A stretch of DNA of 5,431 nucleotides from an uncultured Alphaproteobacteria bacterium (GTDB lineage: Bacteria > Pseudomonadota > Alphaproteobacteria > Caulobacterales > Aquidulcibacteraceae): the NCBI GenBank assembly GCA_937967725.1, contig CALBSY010000408.1:1-5431 (forward strand), written 5' to 3'. The position numbers and the translations under genes were made by a program. Shown one piece after another: positions 1-5,431 of the stretch; position 1 is the first letter of the stretch, and each line of letters opens with the position of its first letter. The notes under the pieces were generated by a model, which saw only the letters and a program-made list of their open reading frames with translations, was not told the DNA's origin and made no database searches.

Positions 1-26
1 AGTCCGTGATTCTGCCGGGCGCGCCG

Positions 27-29
27 TCA
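27..29 (-). other. In-frame TGA at a conserved CobT tryptophan codon
   Basis: Known CobT proteins continue from the motif GRLNDLRH into a segment close to ADAPWRRARRNLGL. Here the minus strand reads A-A-D-P-T-stop-R-R-A-R-Q-N-H-G in one frame, so TGA stands at the Trp position, one base from TGG. The residues either side (PT for AP, Q for R, H for L) also depart from my recollection of the family. No frameshift is needed. This may be a nonsense mutation or a base-call error at the end of a contig. Recoding of TGA is possible but much less likely, because other Trp codons in this gene are TGG. Confidence 0.75.
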
Positions 30-1478
30 CGTCGGGTCGGCGGCCTTGCAAATGACGTGCCGTAAATCGTTGAGCCGCCCCGGTTGCGGCGGACGCCCCG
101 CCTGCAGCCAATCCTCTTTCGACAAGCCGCCTTTCCACGCGCGCGTGGTGAAGCCGAGCACCTCTACCTTCACGCCGCAGCGCTCCAGCGTGCGCGCGAG
201 AATGTCGGCGCAGAGCGCCGCCACCATGATCGGGCGTCCGCGCATCGAGCCGGAATTGTCGAGCAACAGCGACACCACCGTATCCTTGAACGGCATGTCT
301 TCTTCCTGCTTGAACGACAGCGGCGACATCGGGTCGGTGATCACGCGCGTGAGCCGGGCCGTGTCCAGCACGCCCTCTTCCAGATCGAAGCTCCAGGCGC
401 GGTTCTGCTTCGCCAACAGCCGGCGCTGCAGCCGGTTGGCCAGACGTCCGACTACGCTTTGCAGCGGCTTCAGTTGCTGATCGAGATAAGAGCGCAGCCG
501 CGCCAGCTCTTCAGCGTCGCAGAGTTCTTCCGCGCCGATCAGCTCATCGTGGGTGCGGGAAAAGACTTTGTAATTGGCGTTCGGATCCTCCGGCTCGTTG
601 CGCATCTTGGGCCGGATCGGCTTTTCGCCGGGCTCGTCCTGCTCGGTTTCCTCCATGTCGTCGCTGTCCGCATCGGCTTCCACCGAAACAGTGCGATCCG
701 TATCCATGTCGATATCGCTCTCGACCAGTTCGAGATCGGCGGCGGCGTCCTGTTCGTCTTCCTCCTCGCCTTGGCTGTCGGCTTGCGGCGGCGGCTGTCC
801 GTTCTCGGCGCCTTCGCTGGTTTCGTCGCGCTCCTCAGCGCCGAATTCATCACCGAGCCCGAGATCGGCGATCACATCGCGCATGATTTCCGCGAACGCG
901 TGCTGGTCTCCCGCGGCGGCGGCGAGCTTATCCAACACGGCGCCGGCGTCGCGCTCGATATCCTTGCGCCACGCGCCGACGAGCTTCTTCGCATTGTCCG
1001 GCGGCGCGAGCCCGGTGAGCCGCTCGCGCACCATGAGCGCGAGCGCATCGGCCAAAGGCGCGACGGCGCGGTCGTGCATGCGCGCGGCGCCCTTGCGCTC
1101 AAGCGAATCGGTCAGCGCGGCGGTGAGATTGTCCGCAACGCCCTTCATCGCGTTGGCGCCGAGCGATTGCACGCGCATATCCTCGACTGCATCGAACACG
1201 AGCCGCGCCTCCGCGCCCTTCGGGCGCATGCGCGCGTGCTCGGCATCGTCGTGGTGCGCGAGCCGCAGCGCCAGTGCGTCGGCTTGGCCGCGCAAACGCT
1301 CAGCTTCCGGCTCGGAAATCACCCGCGGCGGATGCGGCAGCACGATCCGGCCGGCCGAAAGGCGCGGCCCTTCCGCGCCAAAGGCAACCTCAAGCTCCTC
1401 CTCACGCCCCGCCAGCGCGCGCGTGGTTTGCGCTAGGGAACGCTTGAAGAGTTCGGTCGGGGTTTCCTTGAGGGCCAT
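27..1478 (-). CDS. cobT: Cobaltochelatase subunit CobT, cut short by an in-frame TGA near the left edge
   Basis: CobT is the VWA-type partner of the AAA+ subunit CobS. Together they drive ATP-dependent insertion of Co(II) by CobN into hydrogenobyrinate a,c-diamide in the cytoplasm (known for the family). The start MALKETP matches the usual CobT N-terminus, although only a weak GGAG lies well upstream of the ATG. Residues 1-205 are the helical N-terminal CobT region. Residues about 212-285 are an Asp/Glu-rich linker typical of the family. The VWA domain begins near residue 395, with the MIDAS motif DNSGS at 407-411 and GFTTRAWKGG at 442-451. The frame stops after 483 residues, whereas the family runs to roughly 600-635. 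It therefore lacks the last VWA motif and C-terminus. The TGA (27-29) replaces a conserved Trp, and CobT-like residues RRARQNHG follow in the same frame to the window edge. The gene could be a true pseudogene, carry a sequence error, or be intact. Confidence 0.93.
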   Translation of the reverse strand: MALKETPTELFKRSLAQTTRALAGREEELEVAFGAEGPRLSAGRIVLPHPPRVISEPEAERLRGQADALALRLAHHDDAEHARMRPKGAEARLVFDAVEDMRVQSLGANAMKGVADNLTAALTDSLERKGAARMHDRAVAPLADALALMVRERLTGLAPPDNAKKLVGAWRKDIERDAGAVLDKLAAAAGDQHAFAEIMRDVIADLGLGDEFGAEERDETSEGAENGQPPPQADSQGEEEDEQDAAADLELVESDIDMDTDRTVSVEADADSDDMEETEQDEPGEKPIRPKMRNEPEDPNANYKVFSRTHDELIGAEELCDAEELARLRSYLDQQLKPLQSVVGRLANRLQRRLLAKQNRAWSFDLEEGVLDTARLTRVITDPMSPLSFKQEEDMPFKDTVVSLLLDNSGSMRGRPIMVAALCADILARTLERCGVKVEVLGFTTRAWKGGLSKEDWLQAGRPPQPGRLNDLRHVICKAADPT

Positions 1479-1497
1479 TCAGTTGAGGATAGCGCTC

Positions 1498-1545
1498 CGC
1501 CACGCTGGCGCAAAGTAATGTGCTGAAGGCAGGCAAGCTTTGCGC
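1498..1545. repeat. Overlapping inverted repeats in the gap before cobT
   Basis: GCGCAAAG (1508-1515) and CTTTGCGC (1538-1545) form a perfect 8-base inverted repeat around a 22-base loop. A second, shorter hairpin, CGCCA (1498-1502) with TGGCG (1506-1510), shares bases 1508-1510 with the first, so the two folds exclude each other. The pair lies between the stop of the membrane protein gene (1556) and the cobT start (1478). No U-run follows on the minus strand, so it does not look like an intrinsic terminator. It could be an mRNA structure affecting cobT translation or stability, or chance in GC-rich DNA. Confidence 0.4.
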
Positions 1546-1555
1546 GTTCGCAGTC

Positions 1556-2866
1556 CTACCGGCGGCGATCGCGCAGAATGGCGAAGTTGGCCTTATCCCG
1601 CGAAATCTGGCTGCCAACGGCCTCATCGATTTTGAGGCTATGAAACCGTCTCCACTCATCGGTGCGCAGCGTGTCCTTGTCTTCGAAGACTGCGAACGGA
1701 TTGTTCATTGCGACGCCGTAGGCGGCGATGATGAATGCGGCGCCCACGCACAGCAGGTAAGACGCCAACGCCACCACCTCCGTCGCAGGCGCAAATACTC
1801 GCGCCAAACCGTATACGGCGGCGACAGCAACGATCGTCATCACGATGCAAATCAAAATCCCCAAAATGCGATAAAGCGTCGCGTTGCGGCGAATCTGAAA
1901 CATCGTATTGCGGACGGTCATTTCTTGCTGCAGCTGCAAAACCCCTATCCAGTGATAAGAGAGAGCCCAAACTGCGGCCTGTCTCTCTAATTCCTCCTGA
2001 TCGCCTTCTTGATTCATGTCGAAGCTGCCTTCGATCCGCTCGCAAACTGTCTGCGCAACTCGGAAGCTCTCGTTCGAGCGCGCGAACTCGTTGGAGATGA
2101 AACCATTCAGCCTCAGACCATTCTCTTTCTGCACATGCTTGTAGGAAAAGCTGTAGATAAACAGCACGAGAACGAGACCAAGCGCCCACGCTCCGATCGC
2201 CAAGCCGATGCCTAAGCCAGTTGGCTGGAGATAGGACTGCCACGACGAGGCTGAGGCGTCGAGTAGACGCAATGGATCCAAGAACATAAATGCGCCAAGC
2301 AACGATAGCGCGACCATCAAAGCCGTAGGCGCAAGTTCGCAGTACAGCGTTCTGGTATTGTCGTTCGTGATGCAGCGCATGGCGTGCAGTGTGCCGACAA
2401 ATCCGTCGGGGCGGTCATCGTCGATCACTTTCAGGATGAACATTTGCTCGACCTCTTCGTAGAAAAGGTCGTCGGGCGGAAACAATTGCGGCGCCGTCCC
2501 ATAATAACGTTGCGCCTTCTGTGCCATATTTTCGGCGCGCCTCAGCTTCGCACTCGCCGCGTCGGATGAACTTATTGCCTCATTGGTTGTGTCATCAGCG
2601 CTCTTTGAGCTGGGAAAGCTGACCGACTTGAAGAGGACAGAATAGCGCTCCTTCGCCGGCCCTGCCTCCGCCTCAGGATGATCATGCGGCCCAAACGCGC
2701 CGCCCAATTTCGCCCCGCTGGTGCGAGCTGCGACCTCCGCCTCGGCGCTGACAGTTCGCATGCCACGCGTGCGCCTGCGAAGGACGCGTAACAGCCGCGC
2801 TGGCAGCCTAACGAAAAGGCGGATCGGCCAACTGAGAATTCGAAAGAGAAGGCGCAGCAAGAACAT
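1556..2866 (-). CDS. Unrecognised membrane protein with four predicted helices, inserted between cobS and cobT
   Basis: I do not recognise this 436-residue protein. The ATG at 2866 is preferred because GGGGG lies about 7 bases upstream. A longer reading from a TTG at 2926 has no better support. The N-terminus (1-33) is an Arg-rich amphipathic stretch with regular Leu/Phe/Trp spacing. Residues about 35-130 are polar and probably disordered. Residues 130-175 look like a small soluble domain. Hydrophobic segments lie near 179-197, 217-239, 332-354 and 364-385, giving two hairpins. They flank a soluble segment (about 240-330) containing NEFARSNESFR, an acidic DMNQEGDQEELERQ stretch and a Trp/His/Gln-rich helix. 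The C-terminus is charged and ends in RDRRR. Sampled rows are less GC-rich than cobT (32/60 against 43/60 by hand count). It is co-oriented with cobS and cobT, 120 and 77 bases away. No catalytic motif is visible. A role with cobaltochelatase is unproven. Confidence 0.8.
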   Translation of the reverse strand: MFLLRLLFRILSWPIRLFVRLPARLLRVLRRRTRGMRTVSAEAEVAARTSGAKLGGAFGPHDHPEAEAGPAKERYSVLFKSVSFPSSKSADDTTNEAISSSDAASAKLRRAENMAQKAQRYYGTAPQLFPPDDLFYEEVEQMFILKVIDDDRPDGFVGTLHAMRCITNDNTRTLYCELAPTALMVALSLLGAFMFLDPLRLLDASASSWQSYLQPTGLGIGLAIGAWALGLVLVLFIYSFSYKHVQKENGLRLNGFISNEFARSNESFRVAQTVCERIEGSFDMNQEGDQEELERQAAVWALSYHWIGVLQLQQEMTVRNTMFQIRRNATLYRILGILICIVMTIVAVAAVYGLARVFAPATEVVALASYLLCVGAAFIIAAYGVAMNNPFAVFEDKDTLRTDEWRRFHSLKIDEAVGSQISRDKANFAILRDRRR

Positions 2867-2881
2867 GTCAGAACCCCCGCG

Positions 2882-2901
2882 ATACCCATCATTGATGGTA
2901 T
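2882..2901. promoter_or_regulatory. Near-perfect palindrome upstream of the membrane protein gene, possible operator
   Basis: The bases ATACCCATCA-T-TGATGGTAT form an inverted repeat with 9-base arms and a single extra C in the left arm. It lies 16-35 bases upstream of the preferred ATG at 2866. On the minus strand it is followed by GC-rich sequence and not a T-run, which argues against a terminator. Its overlap with the candidate -10 element fits an operator, but no regulator is known. A short hairpin in the mRNA leader is the alternative. Confidence 0.4.
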
Positions 2902-2926
2902 ACGGGGCTGCAACTGCGCTACGCAA
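2897..2926 (-). promoter_or_regulatory. Weak candidate promoter for the membrane protein gene
   Basis: On the minus strand TTGCGT (2921-2926) and TATACC (2897-2902) are separated by 18 bases. They match the sigma-70 consensus at 3 of 6 and 4 of 6 positions. Transcription would start inside the palindrome at 2882-2901, leaving a leader of roughly 25 bases that contains GGGGG before the ATG. If real, the inserted gene can be expressed independently of cobS. The match is weak and could be chance. Confidence 0.22.
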
Positions 2927-2934
2927 ACGATTTG

Positions 2935-2984
2935 ACGGCCCTCAGTTTGCGGACCCGGCCGTGCGGCACAAAATGTACAAACTG
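2935..2984. repeat. Inverted repeats just downstream of cobS
   Basis: CAGTTTG (2943-2949) and CAAACTG (2978-2984) are perfect complements around a 28-base loop, ending 3 bases past the cobS stop. ACGGCC (2935-2940) and GGCCGT (2957-2962) form a second, interleaved stem that cannot coexist with the first. On the minus strand the second stem is followed by CAAATCGTTT, which is too poor in T for a convincing intrinsic terminator. The structure may mark the 3' end of the cobS transcript or protect it from exonucleases. Confidence 0.35.
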
Positions 2985-2986
2985 GC

Positions 2987-3970
2987 CTAAGCCACCTTCA
3001 CCCGCGTCGCCGCTTCGGGCAGGTCGGCGCCGAACGCGCGCTGGTAGAACTCAGCCACGGTTGGGCGCTCGAGTTCATCGCACTTGTTCAGGAACGTCAT
3101 CCGGAACGCTTGGCCGACGTCGCCGAAAATCTCGGCGTTCTGGGCCCAGTTGATGACGGTGCGCGGGCTCATCACCGTGGAGATGTCGCCGTTCATGAAC
3201 GCGTTGCGCGTCATATCGGCGACGCGCACCATCGCCATGATCGTGCGCTTGCCTTCGGGGTTGTTGTAGGTTTGCGCCTTGGCGACCACGATTTCGGCTT
3301 CTGCGTCGTGATCGAGATAGTTCAGCGTGGTGACGATCGACCAGCGGTCCATCTGGCCTTGGTTTATCTGCTGGGTGCCATGATAGAGCCCTGTGGTGTC
3401 GCCCAAACCGATCGTGTTCGTCGTCGCGAATAGGCGGAAGTACGGGTTGGCGCTGATGACGCGATTCTGATCGAGCAGCGTGAGTTTGCCGCTTGCCTCC
3501 AGTACGCGCTGAATGACGAACATCACGTCCGGACGCCCGGCGTCGTATTCGTCGAAACAGATCGCCACCGGCCGCTGCAGCGCCCAGGGCAGCATGCCTT
3601 CACGAAACTCGGTGACCTGTTTGCCGTCCTTCAGCACGATCGCATCCTTGCCGACGAGATCAATGCGGGAGACGTGGCTGTCCAGATTGATCCGCACCAG
3701 CGGCCAGTTGAGGCGCGCGGCCACCTGTTCGACGTGTGTGGATTTCCCGGTGCCGTGATAGCCCTGCACCATCACGCGCCGGTTGTGCGCGAAGCCAGCC
3801 AAAATCGCGAGCGTGGTCTGTGGATCGAAGCGATAGGCTTCGTCGACATCCGGCACGTATTCCGTCTTCGTCTTGAAGGCCGGAATTTTCATGTCGCTTT
3901 CGACGCCGAACGTGCGGGCCGAAACCTGCTTGTCGGGCTTCATGGAGAGGAGATCGTCGGCAGTGCTCAT
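2987..3970 (-). CDS. cobS: Cobaltochelatase subunit CobS, AAA+ ATPase
   Basis: CobS is the MoxR-like AAA+ motor of the aerobic cobaltochelatase. It forms a ring complex with CobT that powers Co(II) insertion by CobN (known for the family). The 327-residue length is normal and the protein looks intact. The N-terminus carries a CobS-type segment (about 19-45) ending TEYVPDVDEAYRFD. Walker A is GYHGTGKS at 70-77, with Lys76 and Ser77. Walker B is VAICFDEYDA at 135-144, with Asp140 and Glu141. A sensor-1-like ATTNT lies at 182-186. MDRWS at 207-211 is in arginine-finger position, and SPRTVINW at 268-275 belongs to the lid. The ATG at 3970 has AGAGG 4 bases upstream. The dnaJ-like gene ends 113 bases upstream on the same strand. 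Downstream, cobT does not follow directly because another gene intervenes. Stop codon TAG. Confidence 0.97.
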   Translation of the reverse strand: MSTADDLLSMKPDKQVSARTFGVESDMKIPAFKTKTEYVPDVDEAYRFDPQTTLAILAGFAHNRRVMVQGYHGTGKSTHVEQVAARLNWPLVRINLDSHVSRIDLVGKDAIVLKDGKQVTEFREGMLPWALQRPVAICFDEYDAGRPDVMFVIQRVLEASGKLTLLDQNRVISANPYFRLFATTNTIGLGDTTGLYHGTQQINQGQMDRWSIVTTLNYLDHDAEAEIVVAKAQTYNNPEGKRTIMAMVRVADMTRNAFMNGDISTVMSPRTVINWAQNAEIFGDVGQAFRMTFLNKCDELERPTVAEFYQRAFGADLPEAATRVKVA

Positions 3971-4083
3971 GCGGCCTCTGAGGCGTCGTCTATGTGTCTG
4001 ATCTATATGGGGCGAGCTACCCTATCGCGCCGCAGCATGAAAGCCAAAGGCGGCGATTTGCCCTTGCCCTGGCGGCGGGCGCT

Positions 4084-4707
4084 TTAGACCAGCCCGCCGG
4101 CCTTGAGGGTTTGATAGGCGTTCAGCACCCGTTGCAGGTGCTCTTCGGCCCCACGGTCTCCGCCGTTGGAGTCAGGGTGCCAGCGTTTTACCAACTCGGC
4201 GTAGCGGGCGCGGATTTGCCCCGCCTCGGCGTTCTCGTCGAGCGACAGCGCCTCCATGGCCAGGCTTTGCAACCGCGTGAGACGGCGGCGCGGACGGGCC
4301 GCCTCCGATGCGTCGCGCGGGCCGTCGCCGAACATGCCGAACGGATCGCTGCGCCGTCCCGCTTGAAAGCCGCGCATCGCGGCCGAGAGACGGTCGCCGC
4401 GGCCGCCGCGGAAGGTCCAAGTCGGCCGGTGCCCCACCTCTTCGCGCGCGCGATACTCCAGAAACTCGGCGTCGCTCATGCCGTCGAAATAATTCCAACG
4501 GCGGTTGTAAGCGGCTGCGTGCTCGTAGCAGAAGTGCCAAAACTGACCGGCGAGATCGCGCCCCTTTGGCGCGCGGTGGGCGCCGGAGCGCGTGCATCCT
4601 ACATGATCGCAGGGGCGATCGTCGGGGTCGCGCTCGATCGTCTCCGCGTCGGGCTTCTTGACGCGGATGTCGACGAATTTCGGGCGATATGCGAACGCTT
4701 CGGACAT
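4084..4707 (-). CDS. J-domain (DnaJ-like) co-chaperone with a Cys/His-containing N-terminal region
   Basis: This 207-residue protein has its J domain at the C-terminus (about 143-205), with the diagnostic HPD at 177-179 in KRWHPDSNGGDR. It should stimulate an Hsp70 (DnaK-type) ATPase. It lacks the Gly/Phe region, the CxxCxGxG zinc repeats and the substrate domain of true DnaJ, so it is a specialised J protein. The N-terminal region contains C33, C38, H44, H58, C60 and H63 (C-x4-C ... C-x2-H), which could bind a metal, followed by a Trp/Tyr-rich stretch RRWNYFDGM. Alphaproteobacteria commonly carry such a protein between bolA and cobS, and the arrangement here is the same. The ATG at 4707 fits the family start, but no Shine-Dalgarno is visible. 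It is divergent from bolA with 43 bases between the starts. Stop codon TAA. The client is unknown; a link to metal chelation or iron-sulfur proteins is inference from the neighbours. Confidence 0.9.
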   Translation of the reverse strand: MSEAFAYRPKFVDIRVKKPDAETIERDPDDRPCDHVGCTRSGAHRAPKGRDLAGQFWHFCYEHAAAYNRRWNYFDGMSDAEFLEYRAREEVGHRPTWTFRGGRGDRLSAAMRGFQAGRRSDPFGMFGDGPRDASEAARPRRRLTRLQSLAMEALSLDENAEAGQIRARYAELVKRWHPDSNGGDRGAEEHLQRVLNAYQTLKAGGLV

Positions 4708-4717
4708 TGGACTAGCG

Positions 4718-4746
4718 AGTATGGGCGCGAGAAGTTAAGCGGACAA
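4718..4746 (-). promoter_or_regulatory. Candidate promoter for the dnaJ-like gene, giving a nearly leaderless transcript
   Basis: On the minus strand TTGTCC (4741-4746) and CATACT (4718-4723) are spaced by 17 bases. Each matches the sigma-70 consensus at 4 of 6 positions. The expected start point near 4711 leaves only about 4 bases before the ATG at 4707. This would explain why no ribosome binding site is present. It is a pattern match only. The same 43-base gap must also hold part of the bolA control region. Confidence 0.3.
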
Positions 4747-4750
4747 GGAA

Positions 4751-5044
4751 TTGACAGCGGACAAAAAGCAACTTTCGCGCGCCGAGCGCATGCAAACGCT
4801 GCTGAGTGCGCAGTTTTCGCCGTTATCAATCTTGGTTGAGGATCAGTCAGCCATGCATGCCGGCCACGCCGGCGCGCGCCCCGGCGGCGAGACGCACTAC
4901 CAGGTGACGCTGGTTTCCACAGCGTTTGAAGGACTCTCGCGCATTGCGCGTCAACGCTTGGTTTACGCAGCCCTTCGTGAAGAATTCGACACGGGCTTGC
5001 ACGCGCTCTCACTCGACCTCAAAACGCAGGGTGAGGCAGGCTAG
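4751..5044 (+). CDS. bolA: BolA family protein
   Basis: BolA proteins are small cytoplasmic KH-like proteins that bind monothiol glutaredoxins and share [2Fe-2S] clusters with them; some also bind DNA (known for the family). Family marks here are HAGHAG (36-41), the ARPGGETHYQVTLVS strand region (42-56), AFEGLSRIARQRLVYAAL (58-75) and GLHALSLDL (82-90). H84 is the C-terminal His usually involved in cluster binding, and H36 or H39 lie in the variable loop. The usual RHR motif reads RQR. Length, 97 residues from TTG 4751, is normal to slightly long. TTG is the first start after an upstream in-frame TAA at 4736, with GGA and AAGGA close before it. ATG 4790 (residue 14) is the alternative, but it would remove most of the first helix. 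The gene is divergent from the dnaJ-like gene and 32 bases upstream of the next plus-strand gene. Stop codon TAG. Confidence 0.92.
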   Translation: MTADKKQLSRAERMQTLLSAQFSPLSILVEDQSAMHAGHAGARPGGETHYQVTLVSTAFEGLSRIARQRLVYAALREEFDTGLHALSLDLKTQGEAG

Positions 5045-5076
5045 CCTCGAACTCAACGCGCGGCGGGGATGCGGCG

Positions 5077-5431
5077 GTGCTGCGGCGGATATCGGCATGG
5101 ATTGTGACGGCGCTGACCGGCGCCCTCCTGGGTGCGGCCTCGGCTTGGGCGGCGCTGGAGATGGGCGGCGTCAGTTTCGGCGAGCGTTACGGCGCCTGGA
5201 CCCACAATCGCGCCGCCGGCTCAGCCGCCGCGGGCCCCTACACGCGCGCCATCATCGCGCGCCAGGGTTTGCTGGCGCTTTCCGCGCGCGAGGCGCTCTA
5301 CTTCAATCTCGCCGAAGATCAGGACGGCCGCGGGCTCAGCGAAAGCTGCATCTACGAGCTCAGCGGACGCGACCTGGCCGCGCGCTGGTGGTCGGTCAGG
5401 TCTGTGAAGAACTTCGTCCCAACGTCGATCC
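5077..5431 (+). CDS. DUF1214-type membrane-anchored protein, N-terminal part only
   Basis: The frame opens with GTG at 5077, preceded by GGCGGGG about 8 bases upstream, and runs off the right edge after 118 residues. An ATG at 5069 is in another frame and closes quickly. Residues 5-27 are a single hydrophobic helix, likely an uncleaved anchor or signal sequence. PYTRAIIARQGLLALSAREALYFNLAEDQDGRGL (54-87) followed by C91, YELSGRDL and ARWWSV resembles the N-terminal part of DUF1214 proteins, whose function is poorly defined. Such genes are often paired with a DUF1254 gene, which could lie beyond the edge. After WWSV the expected motif (something like TLYGxDNFLVPN) reads RSVKNFVPTSI, shorter and only partly similar, so the last 40 bases may contain errors or real divergence. 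The gene is only 32 bases past bolA, so co-transcription is plausible. Confidence 0.75.
   Translation, partial: MLRRISAWIVTALTGALLGAASAWAALEMGGVSFGERYGAWTHNRAAGSAAAGPYTRAIIARQGLLALSAREALYFNLAEDQDGRGLSESCIYELSGRDLAARWWSVRSVKNFVPTSI

Noticed and set aside
84..1436. Long open frame on the plus strand opposite cobT (450 codons), and another at 574-1518
   Set aside because: Both are antisense shadows of a GC-rich gene. They are low-complexity in Arg, His and Ser, have no recognisable domain, and lie wholly over or largely over the clearly homologous cobT.
1656..2243. 195-codon minus-strand frame inside the membrane protein gene
   Set aside because: It overlaps the membrane protein in another frame and reads as Arg/Ser-rich sequence without domains. 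The main frame is continuous and has coherent membrane segments.
2867..2926. Extended N-terminus of the membrane protein from TTG 2926
   Set aside because: The extra 20 residues overlap the palindrome and candidate promoter, the start codon is rare and lacks a clear ribosome binding site, and ATG 2866 has GGGGG at good spacing.
3971..4083. Promoter or terminator between the dnaJ-like gene and cobS
   Set aside because: A TATAGAT stretch is present on the minus strand, but no -35 match lies at a workable distance. I saw no stem followed by a T-run. Read-through from the upstream gene is simpler.
4751..4779. TTGACA at 4751-4756 as a -35 element for bolA with start at ATG 4790
   Set aside because: The hexamer is perfect, but no acceptable -10 follows at 16-18 bases (TTCGCG or similar). 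Starting at 4790 would also trim the first BolA helix.
4599..5012. 137-codon minus-strand frame running across bolA and the divergent gap
   Set aside because: It covers the well-supported bolA gene and the dnaJ-like start, is rich in Arg, Ala and Ser, and has no family resemblance.
1..5431. Cobalamin riboswitch, tRNA, CRISPR array, insertion sequence or attachment site
   Set aside because: No B12-box-like conserved element, no cloverleaf-like sequence, no regularly spaced repeats, and no transposase or terminal repeats were seen on either strand.

Overview
This GC-rich window looks alphaproteobacterial. The evidence is the gene set cobT, cobS, a small C-terminal J-domain protein and a bolA-like gene in tight conserved order, with cobaltochelatase subunits of the aerobic CobNST type. 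A Caulobacterales or Hyphomonadaceae-like source is possible, but this is only an impression from protein style; nothing here fixes the genus.

Layout. Four genes on the minus strand read right to left: dnaJ-like (4084-4707), cobS (2987-3970), an unrecognised four-helix membrane protein (1556-2866) and cobT (from 1478 down towards the left edge). Two genes on the plus strand read rightwards from a 43-base divergent intergenic region: bolA-like (4751-5044) and a DUF1214-type membrane-anchored protein (from 5077, cut by the right edge). No gap exceeds 300 bases. I see no tRNA, rRNA, CRISPR array, insertion sequence or recognisable riboswitch.

How the genes work together. CobS (AAA+ ATPase) and CobT (VWA/MIDAS protein) form the ATP-driven part of the cobaltochelatase that inserts Co(II) into hydrogenobyrinate a,c-diamide in aerobic cobalamin synthesis. 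The large catalytic subunit CobN is not in the window. BolA-family proteins usually partner monothiol glutaredoxins in iron-sulfur handling, and the J-protein would recruit an Hsp70. These last two are frequent neighbours of cobST in Alphaproteobacteria, without a proven shared pathway.

Points of most interest: (1) cobT meets an in-frame TGA exactly where the family has a conserved Trp, and the reading frame continues as CobT after it; (2) an unrelated, lower-GC membrane protein sits between cobS and cobT, which are normally adjacent; (3) inverted repeats lie on both sides of that inserted gene, one of them over a candidate promoter; (4) the dnaJ-like gene lacks a ribosome binding site and may be leaderless. 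The protein sequence departs from family expectation within about 40 bases of both window edges, so a contig-end sequence error is a serious explanation for (1). Apart from the inserted membrane protein, this looks like a conserved chromosomal neighbourhood rather than a new system.
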